Source: Stutzerimonas stutzeri
GTDB lineage: Bacteria > Pseudomonadota > Gammaproteobacteria > Pseudomonadales > Pseudomonadaceae
Length of the DNA stretch: 64,000 nucleotides
Direction of reading: 5' to 3'
Assembly (NCBI RefSeq): GCF_015291885.1
Contig: NZ_CP036186.1
Coordinates: forward strand, 1,054,001-1,118,000
Numbering within the stretch: position 1 is the first letter of the stretch; each line of letters starts with the position of its first letter. Both the position numbers and the translations under genes were made by a program. Below are positions 1 to 8,969 of this stretch, in pieces. The notes below the pieces were generated by a model. That model was not told where the DNA came from. It saw nothing but the letters and a program-made list of their open reading frames with translations, and made no database searches.

Positions 1-77
1 AAAGCGTGCTCTATATGAGGCATGATCTCAAGCTTTTGACTGGCTTTTAAAAATATATCGCTAGCTTTATTCTGCAT
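1..77 (-). CDS. Partial CDS running off the left window edge, unknown
   Basis: An open frame starts at ATG 77-75 and stays open to the window edge (25 codons, beginning MQNKASDIFLKASQKLEIMP). A weak purine stretch (AGAGA) precedes the ATG. It lies 50 bp downstream of the 91-aa recombinase-like gene and on the same strand, so it could be the third gene of that operon. Too little is visible to name it; the reading frame being open over so short a distance is weak evidence. Confidence 0.35.
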   Translation of the reverse strand, partial: MQNKASDIFLKASQKLEIMPHIEHA

Positions 78-126
78 GATTTTCTCTGATAGCTATCGCT
101 GGCAAATTATTGAAAAGTTACACCTG

Positions 127-402
127 TTAGGGTTCGTCTTTTTTGCTTGGCTTAGGTGGCGCACCATCACGGCCTATGAGTTCCCATAGTGTTTTTATTG
201 CGTACCAATAGTCGCGCTCAGTTGATGGCGCAAATTTTTTCTCATCGAAGAATTGGTGAACATGCCTTTTCCCTGTTTGATGTGGCGAACAATTACACCA
301 GGCAATAAAATCCTTCATCCGCTCAACATTTCTTTTTCTGCTTATTTTTCCGCCTTTGGATTTATAGAGATGAAGCCTGTGTTTAAGTTCTCGACTTAGC
401 AT
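127..402 (-). CDS. Small protein resembling a recombinase core-binding domain (91 aa)
   Basis: A 91-aa basic protein with a long run of Lys/Arg residues near the N-terminus, followed by a segment (FAPSTERDYWYAIKTLWELI) that looks like the SAM-like core-binding fold found at the front of tyrosine recombinases. No catalytic domain follows. The ATG at 402 lies inside the end of the upstream integrase-like gene (about 20-bp overlap, different frame), which implies translational coupling and a shared role. I do not recognise the family with certainty; it could be an accessory DNA-binding subunit for the neighbouring integrase-like protein. Confidence 0.5.
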   Translation of the reverse strand: MLSRELKHRLHLYKSKGGKISRKRNVERMKDFIAWCNCSPHQTGKRHVHQFFDEKKFAPSTERDYWYAIKTLWELIGRDGAPPKPSKKDEP

Positions 403-1324
403 TTCGTCCTCCCAGATAGGAGTTAGTTACGTCGATACGCCCATGCCCAAGTTCGCCAGCTATTTTGATGCGTGCCATATGGCCCAGAGGCCCCTCATTG
501 GTTACTCCAAACACAGGCGCGGGATGTCCACATAGCTGCTCGTATCGTTCACAGGCATAAGCGCTTCTCAGTTCATGGAGACGACTGATGCCATACCCTT
601 GAAGCGCTTCACGAATTTTACGGACTTGAGTGCTACGAAATTTTGCCCATGTAATTTCAGCTGCTATCAGGCAGTTTTTTTCTCCCTGAGCGTTACTTGC
701 ATAAGTCAGTGCTTGGAGCTGACTTTCAGAGGTTATTGGGATCTTCCGCTTTCGTCCGCCCTTGGTGCCGCGCGTTATATTTATTTGCTCAATTCTTTTT
801 GCTTCGGCGAGAGCTTTTTTAGCATCAATCAGAGATGCTTCTTTCGTTCGCAGGCCAAACTCCCTGGCAAGCATTGCTACCGCTATGGCCTCCGGTGTTT
901 GATTATCTTTTAACTTATCAAGCACGCTATAGAAGTCTTCGCGACAAACGCCCCCTGGCGGTGTTGTTCTTACATATGTTCGCTCTGGTATTCCGCAGTC
1001 TTGGGTTGGGCTTACTGATACCCAGTCGCCCATTTTTGACATAAACATCACTGTGTTGACGGCGCTAACGAGATTTTGCGCATATGATGCTGACATTTCA
1101 TCTTCTAGAACTTGTGAGGCAAGCTCTTTACCGTACTCTATGACTGTTGACTTATTTATTTCCTGCATGTCGCGTATACCCTTTTCTTCCATGAAAGGGA
1201 TGAACTTATTCCAGCGATGCGTAATAGTTGCTGTGGAGCTGAATGATAGGTTTTTATCAGCCAGCGAAAACTTCCCTGCTTTACTTGGTTCTCTTGAGCC
1301 CAGCCCGAAATTTTTAGCTGCCAT
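383..1324 (-). CDS. Integrase-domain protein (Integrase_1/PF12835-like)
   Basis: About 313 aa counted from ATG 1324, which has a good GGAG ribosome site six bases upstream; an in-frame TTG four codons earlier is the alternative. The N-terminal part looks like a core-binding domain; the C-terminal part has the recombinase-like pattern HELRSAYACERYEQL, then ELGHGR and a tyrosine in VTNSYLGG near the end, which fits the HxxR...H...Y arrangement of tyrosine recombinases of the Integrase_1 group found in integrative elements. An LRTKEASL segment could supply the first catalytic arginine. It lies inside the island far from the P4-type integrase at the right edge, so the island carries two recombinase types, perhaps a nested or composite element. 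Base composition is lower in G+C than the core genes. Family assignment is from pattern memory. Confidence 0.65.
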   Translation of the reverse strand: MAAKNFGLGSREPSKAGKFSLADKNLSFSSTATITHRWNKFIPFMEEKGIRDMQEINKSTVIEYGKELASQVLEDEMSASYAQNLVSAVNTVMFMSKMGDWVSVSPTQDCGIPERTYVRTTPPGGVCREDFYSVLDKLKDNQTPEAIAVAMLAREFGLRTKEASLIDAKKALAEAKRIEQINITRGTKGGRKRKIPITSESQLQALTYASNAQGEKNCLIAAEITWAKFRSTQVRKIREALQGYGISRLHELRSAYACERYEQLCGHPAPVFGVTNEGPLGHMARIKIAGELGHGRIDVTNSYLGGRNAKSRT

Positions 1325-1986
1325 TTTTTTCTCCAAAATATGTGTTTTGTGGCCCGCGCCCTAATCAGCTGGTAAGTGTTTCGCGAGCTATGAGCGCTCG
1401 CCGACTTTGCGGGGTGCTTTTTTGAGCGGTTAGCGCCGCTGGAGGAGTTTTTTATGGCTGTCACTGGGAGCTATGGCGGGGCATCGCATTCCACTGCATG
1501 AGCAGCAGTCCGGCATCGGCCGTTACTCGGCCTATCCGCTCTCCTCGGAGCGAATCCCATGGCGTGACAAGCCATCTGAGTGCTTTTCGTCGAATTTCGT
1601 CCGCGCAGTTGCTGACTGAAACCCGCGTGGCACTAGGCGGAGCGCTTAATCAAAAACGTCCGTCTCTGTGCGGGTGGGTTAGAGCTGGTAGGTGTTGCGG
1701 TGAAGACGCAGGCGCAGAAATGCCTATGTTGATTACGTCAACAATCACCAGTACCAGATCGGAGAGATTTATTTCTGACAGCCCTTATGGGCTTCAGAAT
1801 CGATGATTGGGAAAGACCTGAAAAAGCCGCTCCTTCGCGAAGCCATCCTTCAACCGTTACGGTTACTGGGATGTATTTTCGTGAAAGGACAGTTTCAGAC
1901 CATTCTTTAAAGTTTGATTAGGTAGACGCACCTTGGGTGCGAATACCAGTGCTACGGATAGCACTGATTTGGGCGTGGAGCCCTAG
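1325..1986. other. 660-bp stretch without a convincing gene
   Basis: Between the integrase-like gene and the IS5 element no frame gives a recognisable protein. A 102-codon frame on the plus strand (1498-1806) has biased, low-complexity Ser/Arg content and no ribosome site. A 15-codon plus-strand micro-ORF starts at ATG 1454 after GGAGGAG, but nothing supports its being real. Two strong hairpins are at 1927-1966. The stretch may hold the promoter of the integrase gene and decayed coding DNA. Confidence 0.5.
1927..1966. repeat. Two adjacent perfect stem-loops
   Basis: CGCACC-TTG-GGTGCG at 1927-1941 and CAGTGCTA-CGGA-TAGCACTG at 1947-1966, six and eight base pairs, five bases apart and about 20 bases from the left end of the IS5 element. 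Neither has a T-run, so they are not typical terminators. They may be recombinase or regulator binding sites, or part of a structured RNA. Confidence 0.5.
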
Positions 1987-3178
1987 GGACAGTCTGAAAA
2001 AGACTTCCTGATTTTGGCAAAATAGCCGAACGCCACCCACCGAGTTTTCTGATGAAGCAGATGACCTTCGCCGATGCCGAGTACGCCGGCAAGCGCAAGC
2101 AGACCCGCAAAGAGCTGTTCCTGATCGAGATGGATCGGGTGGTGCCGTGGAAGGGGTTGATTGCCCTGATCGAGCCGCATTACCCCAAGGGTGAAGGTGG
2201 CCGTCCGGCGTACCCGTTGATGGCAATGCTGCGGGTTCATCTAATGCAAAACTGGTTCGGTTATAGCGATCCAGCGATGGAGGAGGCACTGTACGAGACC
2301 ACCATCCTGCGGCAGTTCGCGGGGCTGAGCCTGGAGCGTATCCCCGACGAAACCACCATCCTCAACTTCCGTCGCCTGCTGGAGAAACACGAACTGGCTG
2401 CTGGCATCCTGGCCGTGATCAATGGCTACCTGGGTGACCGTGGCCTGTCGCTGCGCCAAGGCACCATCGTCGATGCCACGCTGATCAATGCGCCGAGTTC
2501 GACCAAGAACAAAGACGGCAAGCGCGACCCAGAGATGCACCAGACCAAGAAGGGCAACCAGTATTACTTTGGCATGAAGGCCCACATCGGCGTCGATGAC
2601 GAATCGGGCCTGGTGCATAGCGTGGTAGGTACGGCGGCTAACGTGGCGGACGTCACCCAGGTCGACAAGTTGCTGCATGGCGAGGAAAACGTGGTCTGCG
2701 CCGATGCGGGTTATACCGGCGTCGAGAAGCGTGCCGAGCATGATGGCCGCGAAGTGATTTGGCAGGTGGCAGCACGGCGCAGCACTTACAAAAAGCTGGG
2801 CAAGAGCAGCGCGCTGTACAAAGCCAGACGCAAGATCGAGAAATCCAAGGCTCAGGTACGGGCCAAGGTTGAGCACCCGTTTCGGGTGATCAAGCGGCAG
2901 TTCGGTTATGTGAAGACGCGCTTCCGTGGCTTGGCCAAGAATACTGCGCAACTGGTGACGCTGTTCGCGTTGTCGAACCTGTGGATGGCACGCCGACATT
3001 TGCTGACCAATGCAGGAGAGGTGCGCCTGTAATGCAGGAAATGGCCGCCGCGAGGTGTTCTCGGCGGCTAGAAACACCGAAATGAGCTGGTTATCTGATC
3101 GTTTTTGATCGGTTTGCCGCTTTCAAAATCGGCGGAGGCTGAAGTCAGCCGGAAATGCATGGCTACTTCAGACCATCC
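1987..3178 (+). mobile_element. IS5-family insertion sequence, complete
   Basis: The element has imperfect terminal inverted repeats: left GGACAGTCTGAAAAAG, right (reverse complement) GGATGGTCTGAAGTAG. It is flanked on both sides by CTAG (1983-1986 and 3179-3182), the 4-bp target duplication typical of IS5-group elements. Length is about 1.19 kb and it encodes one intact transposase. Intact ends, duplication and ORF suggest a recent insertion, placed 176 bp beyond the end of brxL, so it does not break the defence operon. Confidence 0.9.
2052..3032 (+). CDS. IS5-family transposase
   Basis: The 326-aa DDE transposase of the IS element. The N-terminal domain (about 1-120) has the IS5-type pattern with RPAYPLMAMLRVHLMQNWFG and SLERIPDETTILNFRRLLE. 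The catalytic acids are visible: Asp in GTIVDATLINAPSS, Asp in VVCADAGYTGVEKR, and Glu in VRAKVEHPFRVIKRQFGY near the C-terminus. Length matches full-length IS5-group enzymes. It performs cut-and-paste movement of the element through its terminal repeats. The frame has no disruption. Its G+C is higher than that of the adjoining island DNA. Confidence 0.95.
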   Translation: MKQMTFADAEYAGKRKQTRKELFLIEMDRVVPWKGLIALIEPHYPKGEGGRPAYPLMAMLRVHLMQNWFGYSDPAMEEALYETTILRQFAGLSLERIPDETTILNFRRLLEKHELAAGILAVINGYLGDRGLSLRQGTIVDATLINAPSSTKNKDGKRDPEMHQTKKGNQYYFGMKAHIGVDDESGLVHSVVGTAANVADVTQVDKLLHGEENVVCADAGYTGVEKRAEHDGREVIWQVAARRSTYKKLGKSSALYKARRKIEKSKAQVRAKVEHPFRVIKRQFGYVKTRFRGLAKNTAQLVTLFALSNLWMARRHLLTNAGEVRL

Positions 3179-3287
3179 CTAGATTTTAGTTCGCACCCTG
3201 TAAACAAGATACGAGCCATTTCTTGATCGCTCAGAGGCGATGGAGCGTCAGAACGCTCAGTAGAGATCTGAGAATAATCGTAAACCA

Positions 3288-3307
3288 ACCGCGCTGTCTA
3301 GCGCGGT
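3288..3307 (-). terminator. Stem-loop downstream of brxL, possible terminator
   Basis: ACCGCGCT-GTCT-AGCGCGGT, an eight-bp perfect stem with a four-base loop, lies 46 bp past the brxL stop in the direction of transcription. On the minus strand it is followed by a modest T-rich tail (TGGTTTACG), so termination would be weak. Confidence 0.45.
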
Positions 3308-3353
3308 ATGGTTGTGCAGCACGACCAATTCGAGCACATCAATACCGTTGCAC

Positions 3354-5393
3354 TTAGTCCACCCCCAGCGCCTTAAAGACCGCATCCACTGGCTCGTTAT
3401 AGAAGCTCGTCTGAAACTTGGTGAATAACTCGGCAGGAATCGTCGGTATATCAATGGCGCTGCTCATCGGTAAGCAAACACGTTTACCACCTGCATCAAA
3501 CGCCACCTGCAGGCATTCTGCGATGCTTTCCACGGGCGTGATGTTGCCACCCAGGCTCATATCGCCAAGCACCACCATCTGTGACTGTGTAGGGCGACCC
3601 AGAAGACCAGAGGCGAAAGCAACCAGGCTTGGAAGTGCCATATGGGTCAGCGGGCCGGTGTTTTGCAACTCGACCACATGCAGGTGGAAGTCATGTTCCA
3701 GCACCTTGGCCGAGGCGCTGATTCGCGAGGCGTTGGCCTTGAAGAAGTCGAAGGCGATCTTCACCTGCTCCTTGGCCATGGTGGAGTTCCAAAGGCCTGA
3801 GGTGGCCAGCTTCCCGCTGCCCTTGGTGACCTGCAGTTCGATGCGGTAAAGCCCCGGCATACCTTTACCGCTCAGGCCGATGGTGTGAATGAAACCTGGC
3901 TTACCCGGCCCTTCGGCAATCAGCCCGCCACCGCCTTGTTCTTTCACGGCGATGAAACGCTCCTCTAAGGTTTCGTTGTCGATGTAGCTGAAGTGCACAT
4001 CATAGAACTCCATGCCGCCGATCTTCTTCAGTTGTTCCTTCACCCGACGGCGAACCTGTAGGGCGTATTCCAAGCACTGGCGTACGTCTTCTTTGGTGAA
4101 TTGATCGTGCGGGTAGAGCAGCTTGAGCAGACCGGACACGGTCTTGCGCACCGCGATCACATCACGCTGGTTGAGGTTGTTGCCCAGCTTGAAGTGCTTG
4201 TCGATGGCATCAGCAAAGCTGCGCTTACGCATCTCGCGGAAAAACTCGGCCAGGTAGTCGACGATCAGGCCGTATTTGTTGGTGAAGAACTCCGGGCGCA
4301 TCTTCGGGATTTCCCAGCCAGGGATATAGGCGTGGAAACGGTCGAAGAAGGCTGAATCGATCATTTGCTCTGGGAAAGGAGCCAGCAGGTGGCTGGTCTT
4401 CACCAGCGACTCAACGCTCTGGTTGATATTGCCGACAAAAACCATCGAGGCCGAGGCTTCCATCTGCTCACGGCCTCTACCGAAGGATCCGGAGGCCATG
4501 TAGTCCTTCATGATCTGCACGCCGTCTTTGTCCTTGAAGTTGATCCCAGCGACTTCGTCGAACGCGACGACATCCCACAGGCCAACCAGGCCAATACGCC
4601 TGCTGCTCATGTTGTAGAACAGGTTGGCTACTGTGGTCTGGCCACCAGATACCAGCATGCTGTTGGGGGAGCATTCCTTGTAGATATGACTCTTGCCGGT
4701 ACCTCGTGGCCCCAGCTCGCAGACGTTGTAGTTGTTCTCGACAAAGGGAACCATGCGCGCAAGGAGGTGCCACTGAACTGACTCGTCCAGGGTCGAAGGT
4801 TCCATGCCGATTGAACGGATCAGAGTCTCGCGCCATAGCAGGGTGGTCAGCGCCGAGCGACCGGTGAACAGCTCTTGCATGTTCATGTTGGGCATCTGAA
4901 TGGGTTTGAGCAGAGTTACACCGAAGGGCGATCCTGACTGACCCTCCTCGTGGTAATAACTCAGGGTCGCGATAACCCAGATGCCCCCGACCAGAAGTTT
5001 TTCGTACTCCTTGACGATGCCCGCGGAGATTTCCGCATCCTTGATACCTAGGTTGCTGAAAGATGCCTCGTAGCGGTCTTTCCTTTCGTTCAGGCGCACG
5101 GTAACGCGGTCAATGACCTTGTAGGTGCCGCGCTCGCGTACCAGGGATTTAACCTTCTCAGCTTCGTCCGGTCGGACATAGTTTTCAGCCAGTACGGTTT
5201 TGACGTTCTTCAGGCCCTGTTCGATGACTTCGGCGTCGTCGGAGGCGCAGTACATGCCTAGCAGGTACTCAAGCACATAGACGGGAACGTTTGCCCCTTC
5301 CTTGATGAGCTTGGTCAGATCCTTGCGTACCACACGCCCGGCAAAGTGCTCGTTCAGCAGATGATCGAGGTCTTTATTGAGTTCGATGTCCAT
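3354..5393 (-). CDS. brxL: BrxL, Lon-like AAA+ protein of type 1 BREX
   Basis: A 679-aa protein, normal size for BrxL. An N-terminal domain precedes an AAA+ module with Walker A GPRGTGKS at residues 228-235 and a Walker-B-like VVAFDEVAG, then a Lon-protease-like C-terminal domain (LGDMSLGGNITPVESIAECL and the following 70 residues). In characterised type 1 BREX systems BrxL is a DNA-binding hexameric ATPase needed for phage exclusion but not for methylation. It is the last gene of the locus, starting 13 bp after pglZ on the same strand, so the two are surely cotranscribed. The frame is intact. The family is identified from its architecture and its position next to pglZ. Confidence 0.93.
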   Translation of the reverse strand: MDIELNKDLDHLLNEHFAGRVVRKDLTKLIKEGANVPVYVLEYLLGMYCASDDAEVIEQGLKNVKTVLAENYVRPDEAEKVKSLVRERGTYKVIDRVTVRLNERKDRYEASFSNLGIKDAEISAGIVKEYEKLLVGGIWVIATLSYYHEEGQSGSPFGVTLLKPIQMPNMNMQELFTGRSALTTLLWRETLIRSIGMEPSTLDESVQWHLLARMVPFVENNYNVCELGPRGTGKSHIYKECSPNSMLVSGGQTTVANLFYNMSSRRIGLVGLWDVVAFDEVAGINFKDKDGVQIMKDYMASGSFGRGREQMEASASMVFVGNINQSVESLVKTSHLLAPFPEQMIDSAFFDRFHAYIPGWEIPKMRPEFFTNKYGLIVDYLAEFFREMRKRSFADAIDKHFKLGNNLNQRDVIAVRKTVSGLLKLLYPHDQFTKEDVRQCLEYALQVRRRVKEQLKKIGGMEFYDVHFSYIDNETLEERFIAVKEQGGGGLIAEGPGKPGFIHTIGLSGKGMPGLYRIELQVTKGSGKLATSGLWNSTMAKEQVKIAFDFFKANASRISASAKVLEHDFHLHVVELQNTGPLTHMALPSLVAFASGLLGRPTQSQMVVLGDMSLGGNITPVESIAECLQVAFDAGGKRVCLPMSSAIDIPTIPAELFTKFQTSFYNEPVDAVFKALGVD

Positions 5394-5405
5394 GCGTGCC
5401 TGCTA

Positions 5406-8033
5406 TTAAAAGAAATCATCAGTGAAGGCCAAGTCTATCGTGACCCGGTAGCGCTCCAACTCGGTATTCAGATCCTTGTCTCGGATGACCAGGAAATAAT
5501 CTTTCTTGCGATCAAAGTCACTGCCAGCCAGCGATAGCCGTACCTGTTTCAGCCGGTCGCTCATCGAATCAGTGGTGCAGTCGAAAGTGACCACTTCTTC
5601 ACTGGAAATAATCTGTCCGCCTTCGAAAATAGCAACCGCTACCGTTACCGGGAGTACCTGCTCACTGACCGCTTCAGTCTGCATCAGGTCGAAGCGCTGA
5701 ATGCTGTTAACCATCTTCAGAACGGACTTGGGCGAAATCACGCCGACCTTGCGGCGGGTGCGTTTCTCGGCTTTCTCACCGCGCAGCTGATTGACGGTCA
5801 GCACCGGCACGACGATTTCCTGAGGCATGGCCCCCCCGTGCACGAAGCGTGCGCCACCGACGAAGTGGAAGCGATTAGCGCCCTTCGGAATCCAGAAGCG
5901 TGTATCCGATTCGGTGCCCGCCGTATGCTTTGTTGACCCCTGCCAGACATCCTTGGCCTCTGGCAGCGTATGGCCAAGGACATAACGCTTTTTACTCTTG
6001 AAGGCGCTACCTGGCTTGTCGACCAGGGCACTGCGGTCAGCCGCCTCCAACTTGCTTTGCTGGAAGAGGAAGCCGTGGTCTGCAGTGACGACCACTGTGC
6101 TGGTGTTGAAGTGCATGAGAATCTTGCGGGTCAGCTCGGTCAGCTCTTCGATGGCCACTTCCACATGCTGGAAGGTGTCTGACTCTGACGGGCCGCCGCT
6201 GTCACTGCGGTCGTCGATCACATTGTGGTAGACGTAAACCAACTGTTTATCCTTGAGCCTTTCGCGACCTTCGTCGCGCGACCAGGCCTTTACCTCATCA
6301 GCTGTTACGGCGATACCTTGGTACTGAGCGAGGATCTTGTCTCGCTGTATGGTGCCGGCAGTGGACTGGCCATCGACAAAAACTGTATCGGCGGCACTCT
6401 CTCGGTATTCAAGCGTCTGGTGTGGGAGGAGGGAGGCCATACCCAGGGTCGTATAGCTGGGTAGAACGCCCAATTGGCTGGACAGGGTTGCCTCGCTGTA
6501 GCGTTTTTCATTGATGCGCTCGCGCAGCTCGACTGCGGCCTCGTAGCGGAAAGCATCACTGATGATCACGGCTACACGCTTGCTACGGTGTTTCTCGAAC
6601 TGCGGCTGTACCCAGCGTTCGTAGAAGTTCTGCTGGTTGGGCACACCGGCGATCTTCCAATGTGTCAGACGCTGTTCGGCTTCTACGCAGTCGCCCCAGT
6701 TGCGGCCCAGTTGGTCGAGATACCAGTAGGCATAGCACTGCTCGACTTCTTCATCGAGCTTCTTCAGCAGTTCCACATGAGCACGCTGCGACGCAGCCAA
6801 ATAGCGTCGATAGGCGCTGTCGAAGCGGTACAGCTCGCCCTCATAGGCCTTGTACAGCGCCTCCGTGCCGGAGTAGTGGAAGCCGGCACCAAACTGCAGG
6901 CGTAGGCCGAATAGCTCGATGGCTGCGGCCAGGGCGCTGTAGAGCAGTCGATACTTGCGACGGATCTCGTCGTCCTTGTGGCGCGATGCCCAGTAGTTGT
7001 CGAGGCGCTCGCCGATGATGCGTGAGAATACCTGCAGGTCGCTTGGAGCGGCGCTAGGGATGGCTTGGTTCAGATCGATAATGATCTGCCGCTCCACCGC
7101 TTCGAAGGTGGCGACATTGGCCAGTGTTTCCAGCGACAGCTCGCCAAGCTTGTCGGAGATGCGCAATGCCTCTCCCACCCAGGACGAAACAACGTCATAG
7201 CTTTTGTAAAACCGAGAGCTGTCTCGCCAGCGCGATAGCAGGGCTCGAGATGTAGCACGGGCGCTGGCTGAAGGGATTGCGATTGCAGCAGCCCAGTCAG
7301 GGATCTCAGAAATGCTTTCACAGAAGCCGGTTGCCAAAAGGCGAATCAAAAAATGTCCAAAGCTGAATGGCTTCTCGCCACTTATTTCTTCAGCACTGGC
7401 CGGGTAACCCACTTCGTCACGCAGAGCCTGCAGCAACGCTGGCATCAGTCCATGCTGATACAACTCGTCGATAACGCCTGGGTTGCTCTCAAGACCCAGA
7501 TCATCCCGAACGATCTGATCCGCCAACGTGCAAAGCAAGGTGGTGATATCGCCCGCCGCTGACCCCAGAAGCACCGCAATCATTGCCTGATCCAACTCTT
7601 CGGCAGTCGCGGTCGGCTGGATGAGGCGTTTGAGTGCTGTAACTCGAGCAGCACTTCTAAGGAAGCTTTCTCTTTGGGCCAGATGCTCGCGAAGGCTCAT
7701 TTGCTGCAGGCCCAGCTCATTGAAGATCATCGAAACCCGGTCGGCATAGAAGCTGCGCGAGTACAGCTTGATATCCAGCAACCAGTCATCTTCTGCATCA
7801 GGCTCGGCACAGGGGAAATAGAGCAGGTAGCGCCCCTCGGTATCTTCTATCTCCAGCTTTAGCTTGACCGCCAAGGTGGAGGCATCCTGCATGTTCAGTA
7901 CCCGCACATCGGGCAGGTCAAGCTCGCCCAGTGCCTCGGCAAAGCTCCGCTCCGGGTCGTACCAGAAGACGATGCGATGTTTTTCGGCGTAGAAAGCCTG
8001 GTGCAGGCCCTGGGTTAGCTGCTTGGAGTCCAT
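5406..8033 (-). CDS. pglZ: PglZ, alkaline-phosphatase-fold protein of type 1 BREX
   Basis: An 875-aa protein with the PglZ domain in its second half: VAVIISDAFRYEAAVELRER (metal-site Asp), a downstream YVYHNVIDDR segment, and VVVTADHGFLFQQ, all as in alkaline-phosphatase-superfamily metalloenzymes. The N-terminal 400 residues are typical of the BREX-1 type A form. PglZ is essential for both methylation and exclusion in studied BREX systems, and its exact substrate is unsettled. In most type 1 loci it directly follows pglX; here about 5.8 kb of cargo lies between. It is followed by brxL after 12 bp. No frame damage is seen, so the locus could still be functional. Confidence 0.93.
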   Translation of the reverse strand: MDSKQLTQGLHQAFYAEKHRIVFWYDPERSFAEALGELDLPDVRVLNMQDASTLAVKLKLEIEDTEGRYLLYFPCAEPDAEDDWLLDIKLYSRSFYADRVSMIFNELGLQQMSLREHLAQRESFLRSAARVTALKRLIQPTATAEELDQAMIAVLLGSAAGDITTLLCTLADQIVRDDLGLESNPGVIDELYQHGLMPALLQALRDEVGYPASAEEISGEKPFSFGHFLIRLLATGFCESISEIPDWAAAIAIPSASARATSRALLSRWRDSSRFYKSYDVVSSWVGEALRISDKLGELSLETLANVATFEAVERQIIIDLNQAIPSAAPSDLQVFSRIIGERLDNYWASRHKDDEIRRKYRLLYSALAAAIELFGLRLQFGAGFHYSGTEALYKAYEGELYRFDSAYRRYLAASQRAHVELLKKLDEEVEQCYAYWYLDQLGRNWGDCVEAEQRLTHWKIAGVPNQQNFYERWVQPQFEKHRSKRVAVIISDAFRYEAAVELRERINEKRYSEATLSSQLGVLPSYTTLGMASLLPHQTLEYRESAADTVFVDGQSTAGTIQRDKILAQYQGIAVTADEVKAWSRDEGRERLKDKQLVYVYHNVIDDRSDSGGPSESDTFQHVEVAIEELTELTRKILMHFNTSTVVVTADHGFLFQQSKLEAADRSALVDKPGSAFKSKKRYVLGHTLPEAKDVWQGSTKHTAGTESDTRFWIPKGANRFHFVGGARFVHGGAMPQEIVVPVLTVNQLRGEKAEKRTRRKVGVISPKSVLKMVNSIQRFDLMQTEAVSEQVLPVTVAVAIFEGGQIISSEEVVTFDCTTDSMSDRLKQVRLSLAGSDFDRKKDYFLVIRDKDLNTELERYRVTIDLAFTDDFF

Positions 8034-8200
8034 CCAGGAAATTCCTTGGTTGCTCAGAAAATAAAACTCCCCTTGCGAGGATTTGCTGCCAGCAGTTTAC
8101 CGAAAGAGCTGCAAGTAATGCCCAGAATGAGGTGCCGCTTGGGTTTTCCTCGGTCACTGAGAGGCTAGATGCATAACCACACCCCCTTCCAGGAGATGTT

Positions 8201-8545
8201 ATGCGCCATTCGACCGTTACCTGCCATTGCTGCGGAAAAATCATGGTGCCGCGCACGACGTATAGCCGAGGTCTTCTGGGGTACGAACCTACCAGCAGTC
8301 ATTGCCCGTTCTGTCTAAGCGATAACTGGCACGGTGGCAACTCGAGCTTTCATGAGCGCATTTTCTGGCTCATGGGGTTCGGATTAGGAGTCCTCGCATG
8401 CGTCATGGTGGGTGCCTTGTTGTTCAAGCTGCAATGGCTGGCTGGTATCGAAGGTGTATATCCATGGCTCACTCTACTGACTAATGCTGTTGCGATCTGG
8501 GCTGGCTATCGATTTTATGCTTGGTTTGTTGATGATGATAATTAA
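8201..8545 (+). CDS. Zinc-ribbon, two-helix membrane protein, copy 1
   Basis: A 114-aa protein with an N-terminal cysteine cluster (TCHCCGK at 7-13, then SSHCPFC) that would form a zinc ribbon, followed by two predicted membrane helices (about FWLMGFGLGVLACVMVGALL and the PWLTLLTNAVAIWAGYRF segment). It starts at ATG 8201 after AGGAGATGTT. It is divergent from pglZ (168 bp between) and close to identical to the gene at 10930. I do not know a function; a small membrane-bound Zn protein inside a defence island could be an accessory or an immunity-type protein, but that is speculation. Confidence 0.75.
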   Translation: MRHSTVTCHCCGKIMVPRTTYSRGLLGYEPTSSHCPFCLSDNWHGGNSSFHERIFWLMGFGLGVLACVMVGALLFKLQWLAGIEGVYPWLTLLTNAVAIWAGYRFYAWFVDDDN

Positions 8546-8556
8546 CGTGCCGGCTA

Positions 8557-8919
8557 TTATTCTTGAGATGTATTATTTTCCATATTAATTTTCCATTCTA
8601 AGCCAGCCTTGAGTGCATCATCTTTGCTGTTGTAAATTCCGCCGTACGAAAAGCAAATATTCCTTTTGCAGACCATCAGTGTCCAAGCATTTTCAATATC
8701 ATGATGTTTTATGGCGGCATAACCTTGGGTTTCAAGCTCAGCATCAGCGGCTAAGATTTCAGGTCGTATACTTAGCTGGCCTGAGTACACAAATGGCGTG
8801 CCGCATATTGCCTTGGGTTTGCCGGGGTTTATGTTGGGTTTCTTTCTGCGTGCGTATATCGATATTGAGAATATAAGCCCAATCATTGCTAATGCAAAAA
8901 ATATTGTCAGAAGATCCAT
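8557..8919 (-). CDS. Membrane-anchored hypothetical protein (120 aa)
   Basis: The N-terminal segment LLTIFFALAMIGLIFSISIY is a single hydrophobic anchor, followed by a basic stretch and a soluble C-terminal domain (ENAWTLMVCKRNICFSYGGI, then a Lys-rich end). It is convergent with zinc-ribbon copy 1 (stops 11 bp apart) and 50 bp downstream of the MORN-repeat frame on the same strand, so it is probably in that transcription unit. The gene is markedly A+T-rich against the neighbouring BREX genes, suggesting a separate origin. No family recognised. Confidence 0.6.
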   Translation of the reverse strand: MDLLTIFFALAMIGLIFSISIYARRKKPNINPGKPKAICGTPFVYSGQLSIRPEILAADAELETQGYAAIKHHDIENAWTLMVCKRNICFSYGGIYNSKDDALKAGLEWKINMENNTSQE

Positions 8920-8969
8920 CTCTAGGTCTCTAGTAAAGCTGAGTTAATTTTTTTTTGGGCTGATGGCTT

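Noticed and set aside
1498..1806. 102-codon plus-strand frame between the integrase-like gene and the IS5 element
   Set aside because: Ser/Arg-rich, no ribosome site, no recognisable domain; more likely non-coding or decayed DNA.
1887..1912. Possible second IS5-type end (TTTCAGACCATTC resembles the right repeat)
   Set aside because: Only a short match, no partner end or transposase fragment; could be chance or a relic.
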